A stretch of DNA of 64,000 bases. Origin: Geobacteraceae bacterium. GTDB taxonomy: Bacteria > Desulfobacterota > Desulfuromonadia > Geobacterales > Geobacteraceae. This document shows positions 52,801 to 59,427 of this stretch, piece by piece. The DNA is taken from positions 1-64,000 of the forward strand of contig WSYB01000002.1 in assembly GCA_009773645.1 (NCBI GenBank). The letters run 5' to 3'. A model generated the notes under the pieces. It saw only the letters and a list, made by a program, of their open reading frames with translations, searched no databases and was not told the DNA's origin. A program made the position numbers and the translations under genes. Numbering within the stretch: the first letter of the stretch is position 1; each line of letters starts with the position of its first letter.

Positions 52801-53319
52801 CTCATGTCGTACATCCTCTATCCCCATGTTTACCCCGAGTTTGACAAACACCGCCAGGACCACTCCGACACCTCGGTGATTCCGACCCCGATCTTCTTTT
52901 ACGGCCTTGAGCCGGGACAGGAGACCTTATTCGACATCGAGCCGGGCAAGACCTTTATCATCAAACTCTCCGCTGTCGGCCGCATCCACCCTGACGGCTC
53001 CAGGCATATCTTTTTCGAACTGAATGGAGAACAGCGGCAGGTAACGGTTCGCGATCAGTCGGTGGTGACCGAGGAGGTGGTGCGTGAAAAGGCGGATAAG
53101 GCCAACCCTTGCCATATCGGTGCTCCCATGCCGGGGAAGGTGTTGAAGATGAACGTCAAGTCTGGGGACGAGGTGAAGGCGGGCGATATTCTCCTGGTGA
53201 CCGAGGCGATGAAGATGGAGACCAACATCAAGGCCAAGGAGGACGGCAGGATCGCCGAGGTCAAGTTCAAGGAGGGGGATAAGGTGGAGAAGGAGGACCT
53301 GGTCATCGTCCTGGCTTAG
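49873..53319 (+). CDS. pyc: Pyruvate carboxylase
   Basis: A 1148-residue single-chain pyruvate carboxylase making oxaloacetate from pyruvate, bicarbonate and ATP. Biotin carboxylase domain 1-450 (AANRGEIAIRIFRA, KAAAGGGGRGMR, FIEMNPRIQVEHTVTE), carboxyltransferase domain about 535-810 (TDTTMRDAHQSLLATRVRT, ASGIDIFRVFDSLNW, HLHTHDTSSNGGAALL metal site), allosteric linker, and the biotin carrier with Lys1114 in EAMKMET. It feeds citrate synthase, important for acetate-grown Geobacter. No terminator closer than a GC-rich hairpin at 53491. Confidence 0.97.
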   Translation: MAARKFRKIMAANRGEIAIRIFRACTELGISDLAIYSEEDKLSLHRYKADEAYLIGRGKSPIDAYLGIDEIIALAIKKDVDAIHPGYGFLAENAEFAEKCEAAGIAFIGPTAEMQRRLGDKVAARKVAMAAGVPVVPGTEEPIEHEEEALIFAKQHSYPIIIKAAAGGGGRGMRVATNRKELVEGLASARSEAQAAFGNPAVFLERYIENPKHIEVQVLGDSHGNLVHFFDRDCSIQRRHQKVVEFAPALCLTAEMREELCSAAIKIAREVNYRNAGTVEFLLDQEGNYYFIEMNPRIQVEHTVTEMITGRNLVQAQILVAEGHKLSDPEINIPNQEAIKMWGYAVQCRITTEDPTNNFAPDFGTLKVYRSAAGFGVRLDAGNAFTGSIITPHYDSLLVKVSAWGLTLQEAARVMNRSLQEFRIRGVKTNIAFLENVVTHPLFLEGKCDTSFIEKHPELLRIPMKKDRATKILSFLGDVIVNGSPGTARPLKSAELMEAVVPEVDYTRQRPAGTRDIFMEKGADGFSKWILEQKRLLITDTTMRDAHQSLLATRVRTYDLLKIAEPTSYLAADLFSLEMWGGATFDVSMRFLKECPWQRLHKLSEAIPNVLFQMLLRGSNAVGYTNYPDNVVERFVEEAAASGIDIFRVFDSLNWTRGMKVAMEAVRKQGKICEAAICYTGDITDPSRDKYPLEYYISMAKELEKMGAHILAIKDMAGLLKPFAAYKLVKALKEEIGIPVHLHTHDTSSNGGAALLMACQAGVDIVDAALSSISGLTAQPNLNALVAALKGTEWDPRVNEEGLQRLANYWETVRDYYAPFESGLKSGTAEVYHHEIPGGQYSNYKPQVAGLGLLDRWEECKEMYHKVNLLFGDIVKVTPSSKVVGDMAMFLVKNNLDVDDVFTKGDELAFPESVVGFFKGMIGQPYQGFPEELQRVILKDEEPITCRPGELLEPVDFEEERLKLENKVGHPVDDKSLMSYILYPHVYPEFDKHRQDHSDTSVIPTPIFFYGLEPGQETLFDIEPGKTFIIKLSAVGRIHPDGSRHIFFELNGEQRQVTVRDQSVVTEEVVREKADKANPCHIGAPMPGKVLKMNVKSGDEVKAGDILLVTEAMKMETNIKAKEDGRIAEVKFKEGDKVEKEDLVIVLA

Positions 53320-53440
53320 CGGCTTCGCCAAAGGTCCATCTGCGGCGTTGCTCCTCGGACGTGACGCTCAACGTAGCGCTGCTACGCCTCGCGCCCCGTC
53401 CTCCGGTGCGCCTTGCATCTGGAGCCTTTTGCTGTGCCGC
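53319..53440. repeat. Long GC-rich inverted repeat after pyc
   Basis: GCGGCTTCGCC-AAAGG on the left is matched by CCTTT-TGC-GCCGC on the right; the centre is GTAGC-GCT-GCTAC at about 53374-53386. Numerous compensating pairs in between suggest a dispersed hairpin repeat of about 120 bp. Confidence 0.65.
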
Positions 53441-53490
53441 GGAGAGCCTCCGCCCAATCCGGGCGACGCGACGTCGGCTCATACACGCGA

Positions 53491-53522
53491 AACGCCCCGC
53501 TTCCGTTCAGAGGCGGGGCGTT
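53491..53522 (+). terminator. Possible terminator after pyc
   Basis: AACGCCCCGC pairs perfectly with GCGGGGCGTT (10 bp) around a 12-nt loop. The following T-tract is poor (ACTGTTT), so the call is tentative. Confidence 0.6.
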
Positions 53523-53668
53523 ACTGTTTCCAAAAAGGAAAAACTCTTCACTTTGCTATCGCAATCCACCTGTAGTAACACATCGACATGCCCTAAGTTG
53601 AAGCTCCTCATTTATCATTAGAATATTTATCAAAATAACGCGCCAAATTTGTTATTATTACTGTCGAT

Positions 53669-54712
53669 ATGGAGTCCAGGTTTATAATCTGTCGGGGCTG
53701 TTGGAAGTGGAGGTGTGTTATTGAGGGGAGGCTCATACCAGGTCTTATCGTGCTGCTGTGTATTTCGGCAACACCGTCGTTTGCGGCTGAGCAACAAGCT
53801 GAGCCGATACGAAGCGCCTTCTCGGTCCGCTGGGAGAATGACGCGTTTGGCAAGACCGATGCGAATTACACGAACGGGATATCTCTGGCTCTGACCCGAA
53901 CGGGGAGAGGAGTGCTCGGCGGGTTGTGGGACCTCGGGGGCGAGGCTGATGGGAAGCGGTTTGCCGCGTACGAGCTGACGCAGCTCCAGTTTACCCCATC
54001 CGACCTCAAGCGGAGCAACCCGGACCCGAACGACCGTCCCTATGCGGGCTTGCTCTACCTGGGCTTCACAACCCATCTGCAACGGGAGGAAAGCCTGCAC
54101 AGCCTGAAACTCATGGCCGGTGTCATCGGTCATGCCTCGTATTCCGAAGGGATACAGAAGTTCACCCATGAGGCATTAGGTTACAACCTCCCCAACGGGT
54201 GGACCCATCAGCTCAAGAACGAGCCGGTCGTTAATCTGCTCTATGAGTACCGCTACAAGTATCCCCTCACCCCCCGTGATGCGGCGGTCGGCGTCGAGCT
54301 GATCCCCATGGGCGGGGCATTTCTGGGCAACTATCTGATTCAGGCCCAGGCCGAGGTGCAGTGCCGTGTCGGCTATCATCTGCCGGATGACTTCGGGAGC
54401 ACGGTACTGCGCGGGATCAGCTATCTGCCGTTTCCGCAGGATGAGAAAACGCACCACGCATGGGGATTCTATGCCTTTGCAGGGGGGGCCGCGAACCTGG
54501 TCGCAAGGAATCTCACTCTCGACGGCAACACCATCGCGCAGAGCCAAAGCGTGGACAAACGGCTGTTCCTGCCGGCGGCCGAGTTTGGCGCTTCGCTCTG
54601 GACGCGGTGGTTCCAGACGACCTTCTCCTACGTGATGTGGGGGAGGGAATTTAATGGCCAGCCGGAGCGGGAAGATTACGGCTCCGTTCTTTTCTCGTAC
54701 TTCTTCCGGTGA
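53669..54712 (+). CDS. LpxR-like lipid A deacylase family protein
   Basis: A 347-residue outer-membrane beta-barrel candidate of the LpxR/DUF2219 family. A hydrophobic export signal (about 22-39, IPGLIVLLCISATPSFA) is followed by the family motifs ENDAFGKTDANYTNGISLAL and DPNDRPYAGLLYLGF, and a C-terminal strand ending in Phe/Arg. Salmonella LpxR removes an acyloxyacyl chain from lipid A. The N-terminal Asn and Ser/His residues needed cannot be fully placed here. The ATG at 53669 gives a long, Trp/Cys-rich start; a shorter signal would suit better but no other start fits. It borders an accessory region. Confidence 0.82.
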   Translation: MESRFIICRGCWKWRCVIEGRLIPGLIVLLCISATPSFAAEQQAEPIRSAFSVRWENDAFGKTDANYTNGISLALTRTGRGVLGGLWDLGGEADGKRFAAYELTQLQFTPSDLKRSNPDPNDRPYAGLLYLGFTTHLQREESLHSLKLMAGVIGHASYSEGIQKFTHEALGYNLPNGWTHQLKNEPVVNLLYEYRYKYPLTPRDAAVGVELIPMGGAFLGNYLIQAQAEVQCRVGYHLPDDFGSTVLRGISYLPFPQDEKTHHAWGFYAFAGGAANLVARNLTLDGNTIAQSQSVDKRLFLPAAEFGASLWTRWFQTTFSYVMWGREFNGQPEREDYGSVLFSYFFR

Positions 54713-54922
54713 TAGCGGTCCGTGGGCCATGTCCCGCAGGCTGGCCGCTCATACCGGTATGACCAACAAGTGTCTGAAGGATCAAGGACTCGTATCTGTC
54801 AAAGAACTGTGGGTGAAGATCCATGGCCCGGTTAAGGCCCGGCCACTCTGCTGAACCGCCTAGTGCGGACTCGCATGCCGGTGGTGTGGGGAGGGGGGGA
54901 GAAAAGCCCCCCTTACCCGATT
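54713..54922 (+). mobile_element. 3' remnant of a group II intron
   Basis: Two parts in the right order. First, an in-frame tail (about 54705-54854, ending in TGA) reads WAMSRRLAAHTGMTNKCL, DQGLVSVKELWVKIH, which resembles the C-terminus of group II intron reverse transcriptases. Second, a domain V-like fold: ACCGCC (54855-54860) with GGTGGT (54880-54885), and TGCG-GACT-CGCA (54864-54875) as the tip, followed by a domain VI-like hairpin GGGG-AGGGGGGG / CCCCCC-TTACCC. The 5' intron and nearly all of the reverse transcriptase are missing. It abuts the lpxR-like stop. Confidence 0.72.
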
Positions 54923-54929
54923 AGGCGTC

Positions 54930-55472
54930 TTAGTGCTGATGATAAACTCCGACCCCAGAGAGGAGATTGACTACCTGTGCATAACTTTCATCAATATCAG
55001 TGTATGAACACAGCAGATCATCGACTCGGTCTTCTTCGGACTCTTCCAGAACTGGCTCCGACGCGACGCGAAAGAAATGAAGGACTAAGTTCTTGTGACG
55101 ATGAACCATCAAAAACATGTGATCAGCTTCTAGATCAATTCGAAACCGAAACACATATTCCTCGAGTTCTCGGGCACGGACTCCCAGTTCATGTAGCAGT
55201 GCGGTAGAGTGCTGTGCTCCGGCAATTAAGTCGCGGGCCATATTGCGTGTGCGATAACACAATTCGACAATCTTGGGATAAGCCTCAAGTCGGCGAGTTG
55301 CAATCCCATGCTCCGCGTGCAATCGAACTGCAAGGTCAGTTTTATACTCTTCAAGTTTTCGCGCAAATCCATGTTCAATTCGCTTCGAGAAATATGCTTG
55401 AAACAGGAATGTAGTTGCAGTTGAAACACCTGCCGAGGTGAACACCGCGATTATTGTCGCTGAAAGATCCAT
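54930..55472 (-). CDS. Membrane-anchored helical protein, unknown
   Basis: A 180-residue protein with one N-terminal membrane helix (about 5-27, ATIIAVFTSAGVSTATTFLF) and a long helical cytoplasmic part (SKRIEHGFARKLEEYKTDLAVRL, RRLEAYPKIVELCYRTRNMARDL). Comparable short anchored proteins with LEEYK...RLEAYPKIVEL segments turn up in accessory regions of many genomes, with no known activity. The ATG at 55472 has AAGGGCGG before it and starts the membrane helix; a longer frame upstream runs into the neighbour gene. Second gene of a two-gene operon, 16 bp after 55489-55881. Base composition is lower in GC than the flanks. Confidence 0.65.
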   Translation of the reverse strand: MDLSATIIAVFTSAGVSTATTFLFQAYFSKRIEHGFARKLEEYKTDLAVRLHAEHGIATRRLEAYPKIVELCYRTRNMARDLIAGAQHSTALLHELGVRARELEEYVFRFRIDLEADHMFLMVHRHKNLVLHFFRVASEPVLEESEEDRVDDLLCSYTDIDESYAQVVNLLSGVGVYHQH

Positions 55473-55488
55473 ATAAAGCACCGCCCTT

Positions 55489-55881
55489 CTAGATGAAGAT
55501 GGCCTGCTCAATAGAATGCATTTCCGAGGATTCCTCGAAAAGGCCGAGTTGTACCAACTGTTGTTCAGCAAAACATCGCTCGAGACCAAGTCGGATACGA
55601 GGATACTTCTCATGAATTTGTGAAACTGCCTTTACATATTCCTCAGGGCCACGGTCATACGCCGCACCGGTGTGAATTAACAAGACATCAGGGTGGTATG
55701 TCTCAATTGCACGCGAAACCCTCGCTATAATTGTTTCGGCATCGGTATTGGCCTCAGGAGAAGGCGTAGCGAAACATTGCTCGAAAAGAAACGGAGCGCC
55801 CCGGAGTACTCGACGTATTCGTCGATAACGTTTCTCGCTTATGTCGTCGTCCCAAGAAAAAACAACCAATATTTTGAGCAT
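55489..55881 (-). CDS. Receiver-like soluble protein, unknown
   Basis: A 130-residue protein I cannot assign to a family. The predicted order beta (ILVVFSW), helix, beta (FLFEQCF), helix, beta (DVLLIHTG), helix, beta (RIRLGLE) resembles a CheY-type receiver or flavodoxin-like fold. Asp11-13 follow strand 1 as in receivers, but the phospho-acceptor place after strand 3 is His70 (LIHTG), not Asp, so it would not be phosphorylated in the usual way. ATG 55881 has AGAGG before it. It is first in a two-gene unit with the membrane-anchored protein, in an accessory region. Confidence 0.6.
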   Translation of the reverse strand: MLKILVVFSWDDDISEKRYRRIRRVLRGAPFLFEQCFATPSPEANTDAETIIARVSRAIETYHPDVLLIHTGAAYDRGPEEYVKAVSQIHEKYPRIRLGLERCFAEQQLVQLGLFEESSEMHSIEQAIFI

Positions 55882-56119
55882 GTGGACCTCTATAGTCGTA
55901 TGCATAACACTTTATTGATGAGCCCCTACTCAACCACCCATTTTTCACATAAATTTTAGCATTGACGTAACTATCTGGAGTATATAATAAATAGTCACAG
56001 TATAACATGCCGAAGCAGCTGTTGAGAGTTTAGAGATATATATTCCATTACGGCTTTTTAGGTTTTCGAGGTCAGCCGAAATATACTGCCGTTCATGAAT
56101 GAAGTCAAAGGAGTTTTCC

Positions 56120-56221
56120 ATGCTGCTTACCCGAATGTCATCTGCAGGCCATTACGACATCCGGGTCATTCAGAAGCTTTTGGGGCACGCCAGCCAGAGG
56201 AGTAAAAAGGGGACAGACTAA
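56120..56221 (+). pseudogene. C-terminal scrap of a tyrosine recombinase
   Basis: Only about 34 codons: SSAGHYDIRVIQKLLGHAS resembles the end of integron-type or phage integrases (GYDIRTIQELLGHxxVxTT). It stops inside the repeat that borders the REP-associated transposase, so the transposase probably inserted here. A ribosome site AAAGGAG before an in-frame ATG is likely chance. Confidence 0.6.
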
Positions 56222-56938
56222 GGGACAGGCTACTTTTCCTGTCCCCACTTTCTCGGTCTTCCCTTCGCCCTGACGGTTGATTCGAGCCCAAGATTCTCGC
56301 AGATGGTCATTTGCCATGGTATACTCCCGAATGGCGCGCCTCTGTTCACGCTTTGCTGCATTCTTTCCATTTCACTTTCCGTCAAAGGTGTATTTACATA
56401 CTCCGTCCACTTCACCGGCAGTTCGATCGGCAGTTCATCCACCAGTTGTCTGGCGCAGATATCCAACCGTTCACCGTGCGACGACCAGCGCCATTCATGC
56501 GCCGATTGAACGAGGTTTACCCTGATTGGGTTTGCTTCGATATACCTGGCGACCGTCAGGAGGTGCCGATCCTTCTCGACGATGAAGCTCTTGTACCTTC
56601 CTTGCCACACGTGGCCGCTCGTCCGGTAATGACGGTGATACCGTCGCACATGGCTGGTCATGAACCATTGCATGAATTTGCTCAAGTCATCGGCCTTTTC
56701 GGGAGAAAGAAGCAGATGGAAGTGATTGGGCATGAGACAATAGCCCATCAGCTTCACAGGATGCTTCTCCTTTGCCTCTCCCAATAGACCGACAAAGGCC
56801 AGAAAATCAGCATCTTTGTGAAATACCTCCTGGCGGCAGTTACCACGGTTGATTACGTGATAAATCATCCCGTCTGCCAGGCCTCTAGTCACTCGTGGCA
56901 TGCTTTACGGCTCATAAAAGTAGCCTGTCCCCTTTTCT
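56204..56938. mobile_element. REP-associated transposase unit with flanking inverted repeats
   Basis: GGGACAGGCTACTTTT (56222-56237) is repeated inverted at 56916-56931, and AAAAAGGGGACAG on the left matches the CCCCTTTTCT edge on the right. Between them lies one transposase gene. The left end is inside an integrase scrap, the right end inside the 5' part of an acyl carrier protein gene. Confidence 0.75.
56230..56901 (-). CDS. REP-associated tyrosine transposase (RAYT, IS200-like)
   Basis: A 223-residue Y1 HUH transposase. The HUH motif is NHFHLLL (His60 and His62), and the catalytic Tyr is Tyr120 in ARYIEANPIRV. The opening PRVTRGLADGMIYHVINRGN and the SGHVWQGRYKSFIV segment are RAYT hallmarks. 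RAYTs mobilise or maintain short REP palindromes. The flanking GGGACAGG repeats may be its REP sites. The reading frame is intact, so it could be active. No strong ribosome site. Confidence 0.9.
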   Translation of the reverse strand: MPRVTRGLADGMIYHVINRGNCRQEVFHKDADFLAFVGLLGEAKEKHPVKLMGYCLMPNHFHLLLSPEKADDLSKFMQWFMTSHVRRYHRHYRTSGHVWQGRYKSFIVEKDRHLLTVARYIEANPIRVNLVQSAHEWRWSSHGERLDICARQLVDELPIELPVKWTEYVNTPLTESEMERMQQSVNRGAPFGSIPWQMTICENLGLESTVRAKGRPRKWGQEK

Positions 56939-57173
56939 CTACCCCAAGGAAATCATCTTCAGGGGGCTTCGTCAGGTCGCCCCCGAAGCCGACCCAGCCT
57001 CCCTCCGCCCCGATGAAAACATCCGCGAGGCGCTCGACATAGACTCCTACGATTTCCTCCAGTTCCTCATCGGCATTGATGAAGCGATCGGGGTGGAAAT
57101 ACCGGAGGAAGACTACGAAAGTGTTTTCACTCTGGCGGGGCTGCTTAGATATCTTTCCGTGCGGGTTGGGTAA
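56939..57173 (+). pseudogene. Acyl carrier protein gene lacking its start
   Basis: An in-frame sequence of about 78 residues (YPKEIIFRGLRQVAPEADPASL ... IDSYDFLQFLIGIDEAIGVEIPEEDY ... GLLRYLSVRVG) is a phosphopantetheine-carrier protein; Ser in DSYDF would carry the arm. The native start and ribosome site are missing: the RAYT unit ends just before it. The frame could be read from an ATG at 56895 within the transposase gene, but this would add 15 unrelated residues. Probably non-functional; the normal role would be a dedicated acyl carrier near the carboxylase genes. Confidence 0.65.
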
Positions 57174-57377
57174 GGGACTGATCTCCGGGCCGGGACATCC
57201 CTGACATTTCCCCTGATCTCAAACAGTTCTCTTCCCAGAGAGACAATAAAGTCGATCCCGGTGAAACTGCTCCGGTAGACGCGAATACCTTGCGAGGCCG
57301 GCGTTCTTGTTTATACTTTAAATTGGGAAAACATTTTACCCTTGTTTTTATTAACAACAGCCAGGGAGGGCAATACG

Positions 57378-57599
57378 ATGATGATACCGGTACTTTATAC
57401 TGCCAACTCAAGCGGCACGGTCAAGGATCAGCGTCTCGACGAACTGATAGCCAAAGGGCGCATTGTGGCATTTCGCCGTTCAAACGGATGGGTCGATATC
57501 AAGAATGACCCCGTACGGGGAAAGGGTGGCGGGTACCACGGACCAGAAAGAAGAAAGAGAGGCGAGAAGGCAGCCAAACTGTCGGGTTTCTTCGGATGA
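57378..57599 (+). CDS. Small GPERR-ending protein, Geobacter type
   Basis: A 73-residue protein: MMIPVLYTANSSGTVKDQRL, LDELIAKGRIVAFRRSNGWVDI, then DPVRGKGGGYHGPERRKRG. I recall many near relatives in Geobacter-type genomes (form xPVLYxxGxxGxVxxxxLDxLIxxxxIxxFxRSxGWV), usually one to several copies per genome, without known function. GGGAGGG stands before the ATG. It lies 170 bp before the acyl-CoA carboxylase trio and 200 bp after the broken acyl carrier gene. Confidence 0.75.
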   Translation: MMIPVLYTANSSGTVKDQRLDELIAKGRIVAFRRSNGWVDIKNDPVRGKGGGYHGPERRKRGEKAAKLSGFFG

Positions 57600-57637
57600 G
57601 GCTTAGAGACGGCGGAGGAACCGAAATGGAGCCACCA

Positions 57638-57696
57638 GGTGAATTCAAGTTACAAGTGCACCACGTTGAGCTTCTTGCATGACTATAGAATTCACC
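57638..57696. repeat. Short inverted repeat
   Basis: GGTGAATTC (57638-57646) is repeated inverted as GAATTCACC (57688-57696) with 41 bp between. It lies between the small gene and the carboxylase genes; no function assigned. Confidence 0.6.
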
Positions 57697-57771
57697 TTCT
57701 CTCTTTATTCTCTCTCTGACCACTCCTTGAAGCACGGTCTTTGTTTTCAATAAATAAGAGGAGGATCTGTA

Positions 57772-59322
57772 ATGAGCATTGAGGAAAAACTGGCGCTGTT
57801 GAAGAAGAAGAACGAGGAGGCGGAGCTTGGCGGAGGCCTGGGGAGGATCGAGAAGCACCACAAGTCCGGCAGGTTGACCGCCCGGGAACGGATCGATATT
57901 CTCACTGACGAAGGGAGCTTTACCGAGGTCGACAAGTTTGTGGTCCATCGCTGTCACTACTTCGGCATGGAGAAACAGAAGATCCTCGGCGATGGGGTGG
58001 TCACCGGCTACGCCACCATCGACGGCCGCCTCGTCTATGTGTTTGCCCAGGATTTCACTGTGTTCGGCGGCTCCCTTTCCAAGGCGTACGCGGAAAAGAT
58101 CGTGAAGATCATGGATATGGCCATGAAGAACGGGGCGCCGGTCATCGGCCTCAACGATTCCGGCGGCGCCCGTATCCAGGAAGGGGTCGAGTCGCTGGCC
58201 GGCTACGCCGACATCTTCCTGAGAAACGTCCTCTCCTCCGGCGTAGTTCCCCAGCTTTCGGCGATCATGGGACCCTGCGCCGGCGGCGCGGTCTATTCCC
58301 CGGCCATTACCGACTTCGTATTCATGGTAAAGGACACCTCCTACATGTTCATCACCGGCCCCGAGGTCATCAAGACCGTCACCCACGAGGAGGTGACCAA
58401 GGAGAAACTGGGGGGCGCCATGACCCACAACTCCGTCTCCGGCTGCGCCCACTTCGCCTGCTCCGACGACGAGGAGTGTCTCTTGAGGATGCGGGAGCTG
58501 TTCTCGTTCATCCCCCTCAACAACCAGGAAGACCCGCCGCTCAAGGCCTGTACCGACGATCCCAACCGCTGTGACGGTTCCCTGAAGAACCTCGTCCCCG
58601 ACAACCCGAATATCCCTTACGACATGAAGGAGGTGATCAAGGCGGTGGTGGACGACAGCCACTTCCTGGAGGTGCAGGAGCACTACGCCAAGAATATCGT
58701 CGTCGGCTTTGCCCGCCTGAACGGCCGTTCCGTAGGGATCGTCGCCAACCAGCCGAGCTTCCTGGCCGGCGCCCTGGACGTGGACTCGTCCCTGAAGGGG
58801 GCGCGCTTTACCCGCTTCTGCGACGCCTTCAACATTCCACTCATCATTTTTGAAGACGTCCCCGGCTTTCTCCCCGGCGTCAACCAGGAGCTGGGGGGGA
58901 TCATCAAGCATGGAGCCAAGCTCCTCTATGCCCTGGCTGAGGCAACGGTGCCGAAGATTACCGTCATCACCCGCAAGGCTTACGGCGGCGCTTACTGCGT
59001 GATGAACTCCAAGCATATCCGCGGCGATTACAACATGGCCTTCCCGACCGCAGAGATCGCGGTCATGGGGCCGGAGGGGGCGGTCAACATCATACACCGG
59101 GGAGAAATGGCCCAGGCCGAGAACCCCGAGGAGACCAGGAAGGCGCTGGTGGCCGATTACCGCGAGAAATTCGCCAACCCTTACAATGCCGCCGAGCTTG
59201 GCTATATCGACGAGGTGATCGATCCGGTCCAGACCAGACCGAAACTGATCCGCGCGCTGGAGATGTCCAAGAACAAGCGGGACAGCAATCCGCCGCGAAA
59301 GCACGGCAACATCCCGTTGTGA
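57772..59322 (+). CDS. Acyl-CoA carboxylase, carboxyltransferase subunit
   Basis: A 516-residue carboxyltransferase of the propionyl-/methylmalonyl-CoA type. Motifs: [76 protein letters not shown] (N-half), and [37 protein letters not shown] (C-half). It moves CO2 between carboxybiotin and an acyl-CoA. With the biotin carboxylase (59428) and carrier (60962) it forms a propionyl- or acetyl-CoA carboxylase; which substrate is not decidable by eye. GAGGAGG before the ATG. Confidence 0.92.
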   Translation: MSIEEKLALLKKKNEEAELGGGLGRIEKHHKSGRLTARERIDILTDEGSFTEVDKFVVHRCHYFGMEKQKILGDGVVTGYATIDGRLVYVFAQDFTVFGGSLSKAYAEKIVKIMDMAMKNGAPVIGLNDSGGARIQEGVESLAGYADIFLRNVLSSGVVPQLSAIMGPCAGGAVYSPAITDFVFMVKDTSYMFITGPEVIKTVTHEEVTKEKLGGAMTHNSVSGCAHFACSDDEECLLRMRELFSFIPLNNQEDPPLKACTDDPNRCDGSLKNLVPDNPNIPYDMKEVIKAVVDDSHFLEVQEHYAKNIVVGFARLNGRSVGIVANQPSFLAGALDVDSSLKGARFTRFCDAFNIPLIIFEDVPGFLPGVNQELGGIIKHGAKLLYALAEATVPKITVITRKAYGGAYCVMNSKHIRGDYNMAFPTAEIAVMGPEGAVNIIHRGEMAQAENPEETRKALVADYREKFANPYNAAELGYIDEVIDPVQTRPKLIRALEMSKNKRDSNPPRKHGNIPL

Positions 59323-59328
59323 AAGGCG

Positions 59329-59398
59329 GGGATCAGGGACTGGGGATCAGGGAACGGCAAGATCTTCCTGGTTCCGGGTCCCCGGTTACCGGTCCCGA
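59329..59398. repeat. Ten-unit heptamer inverted array, carboxylase junction
   Basis: GGGATCA, GGGACTG, GGGATCA, GGGAACG, GCAAGAT, CTTCCTG, GTTCCGG, GTCCCCG, GTTACCG, GTCCCGA in one 7-bp phase; GGGA units pair with TCCC units. It follows the carboxyltransferase stop by 6 bp. Confidence 0.85.
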
Positions 59399-59427
59399 TT
59401 TTAAATATTCTCAAAGGAGCTGAGCGT

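Noticed and set aside
55489-55881. A normal response regulator
   Set aside because: The strand-3 Asp is replaced by His70 and the conserved Lys cannot be placed, so only a fold-level resemblance is claimed.
57499-59304. Long minus-strand frame (601 codons) opposite the carboxyltransferase
   Set aside because: Antisense shadow of a GC-rich gene; no recognisable domain and no ribosome site.
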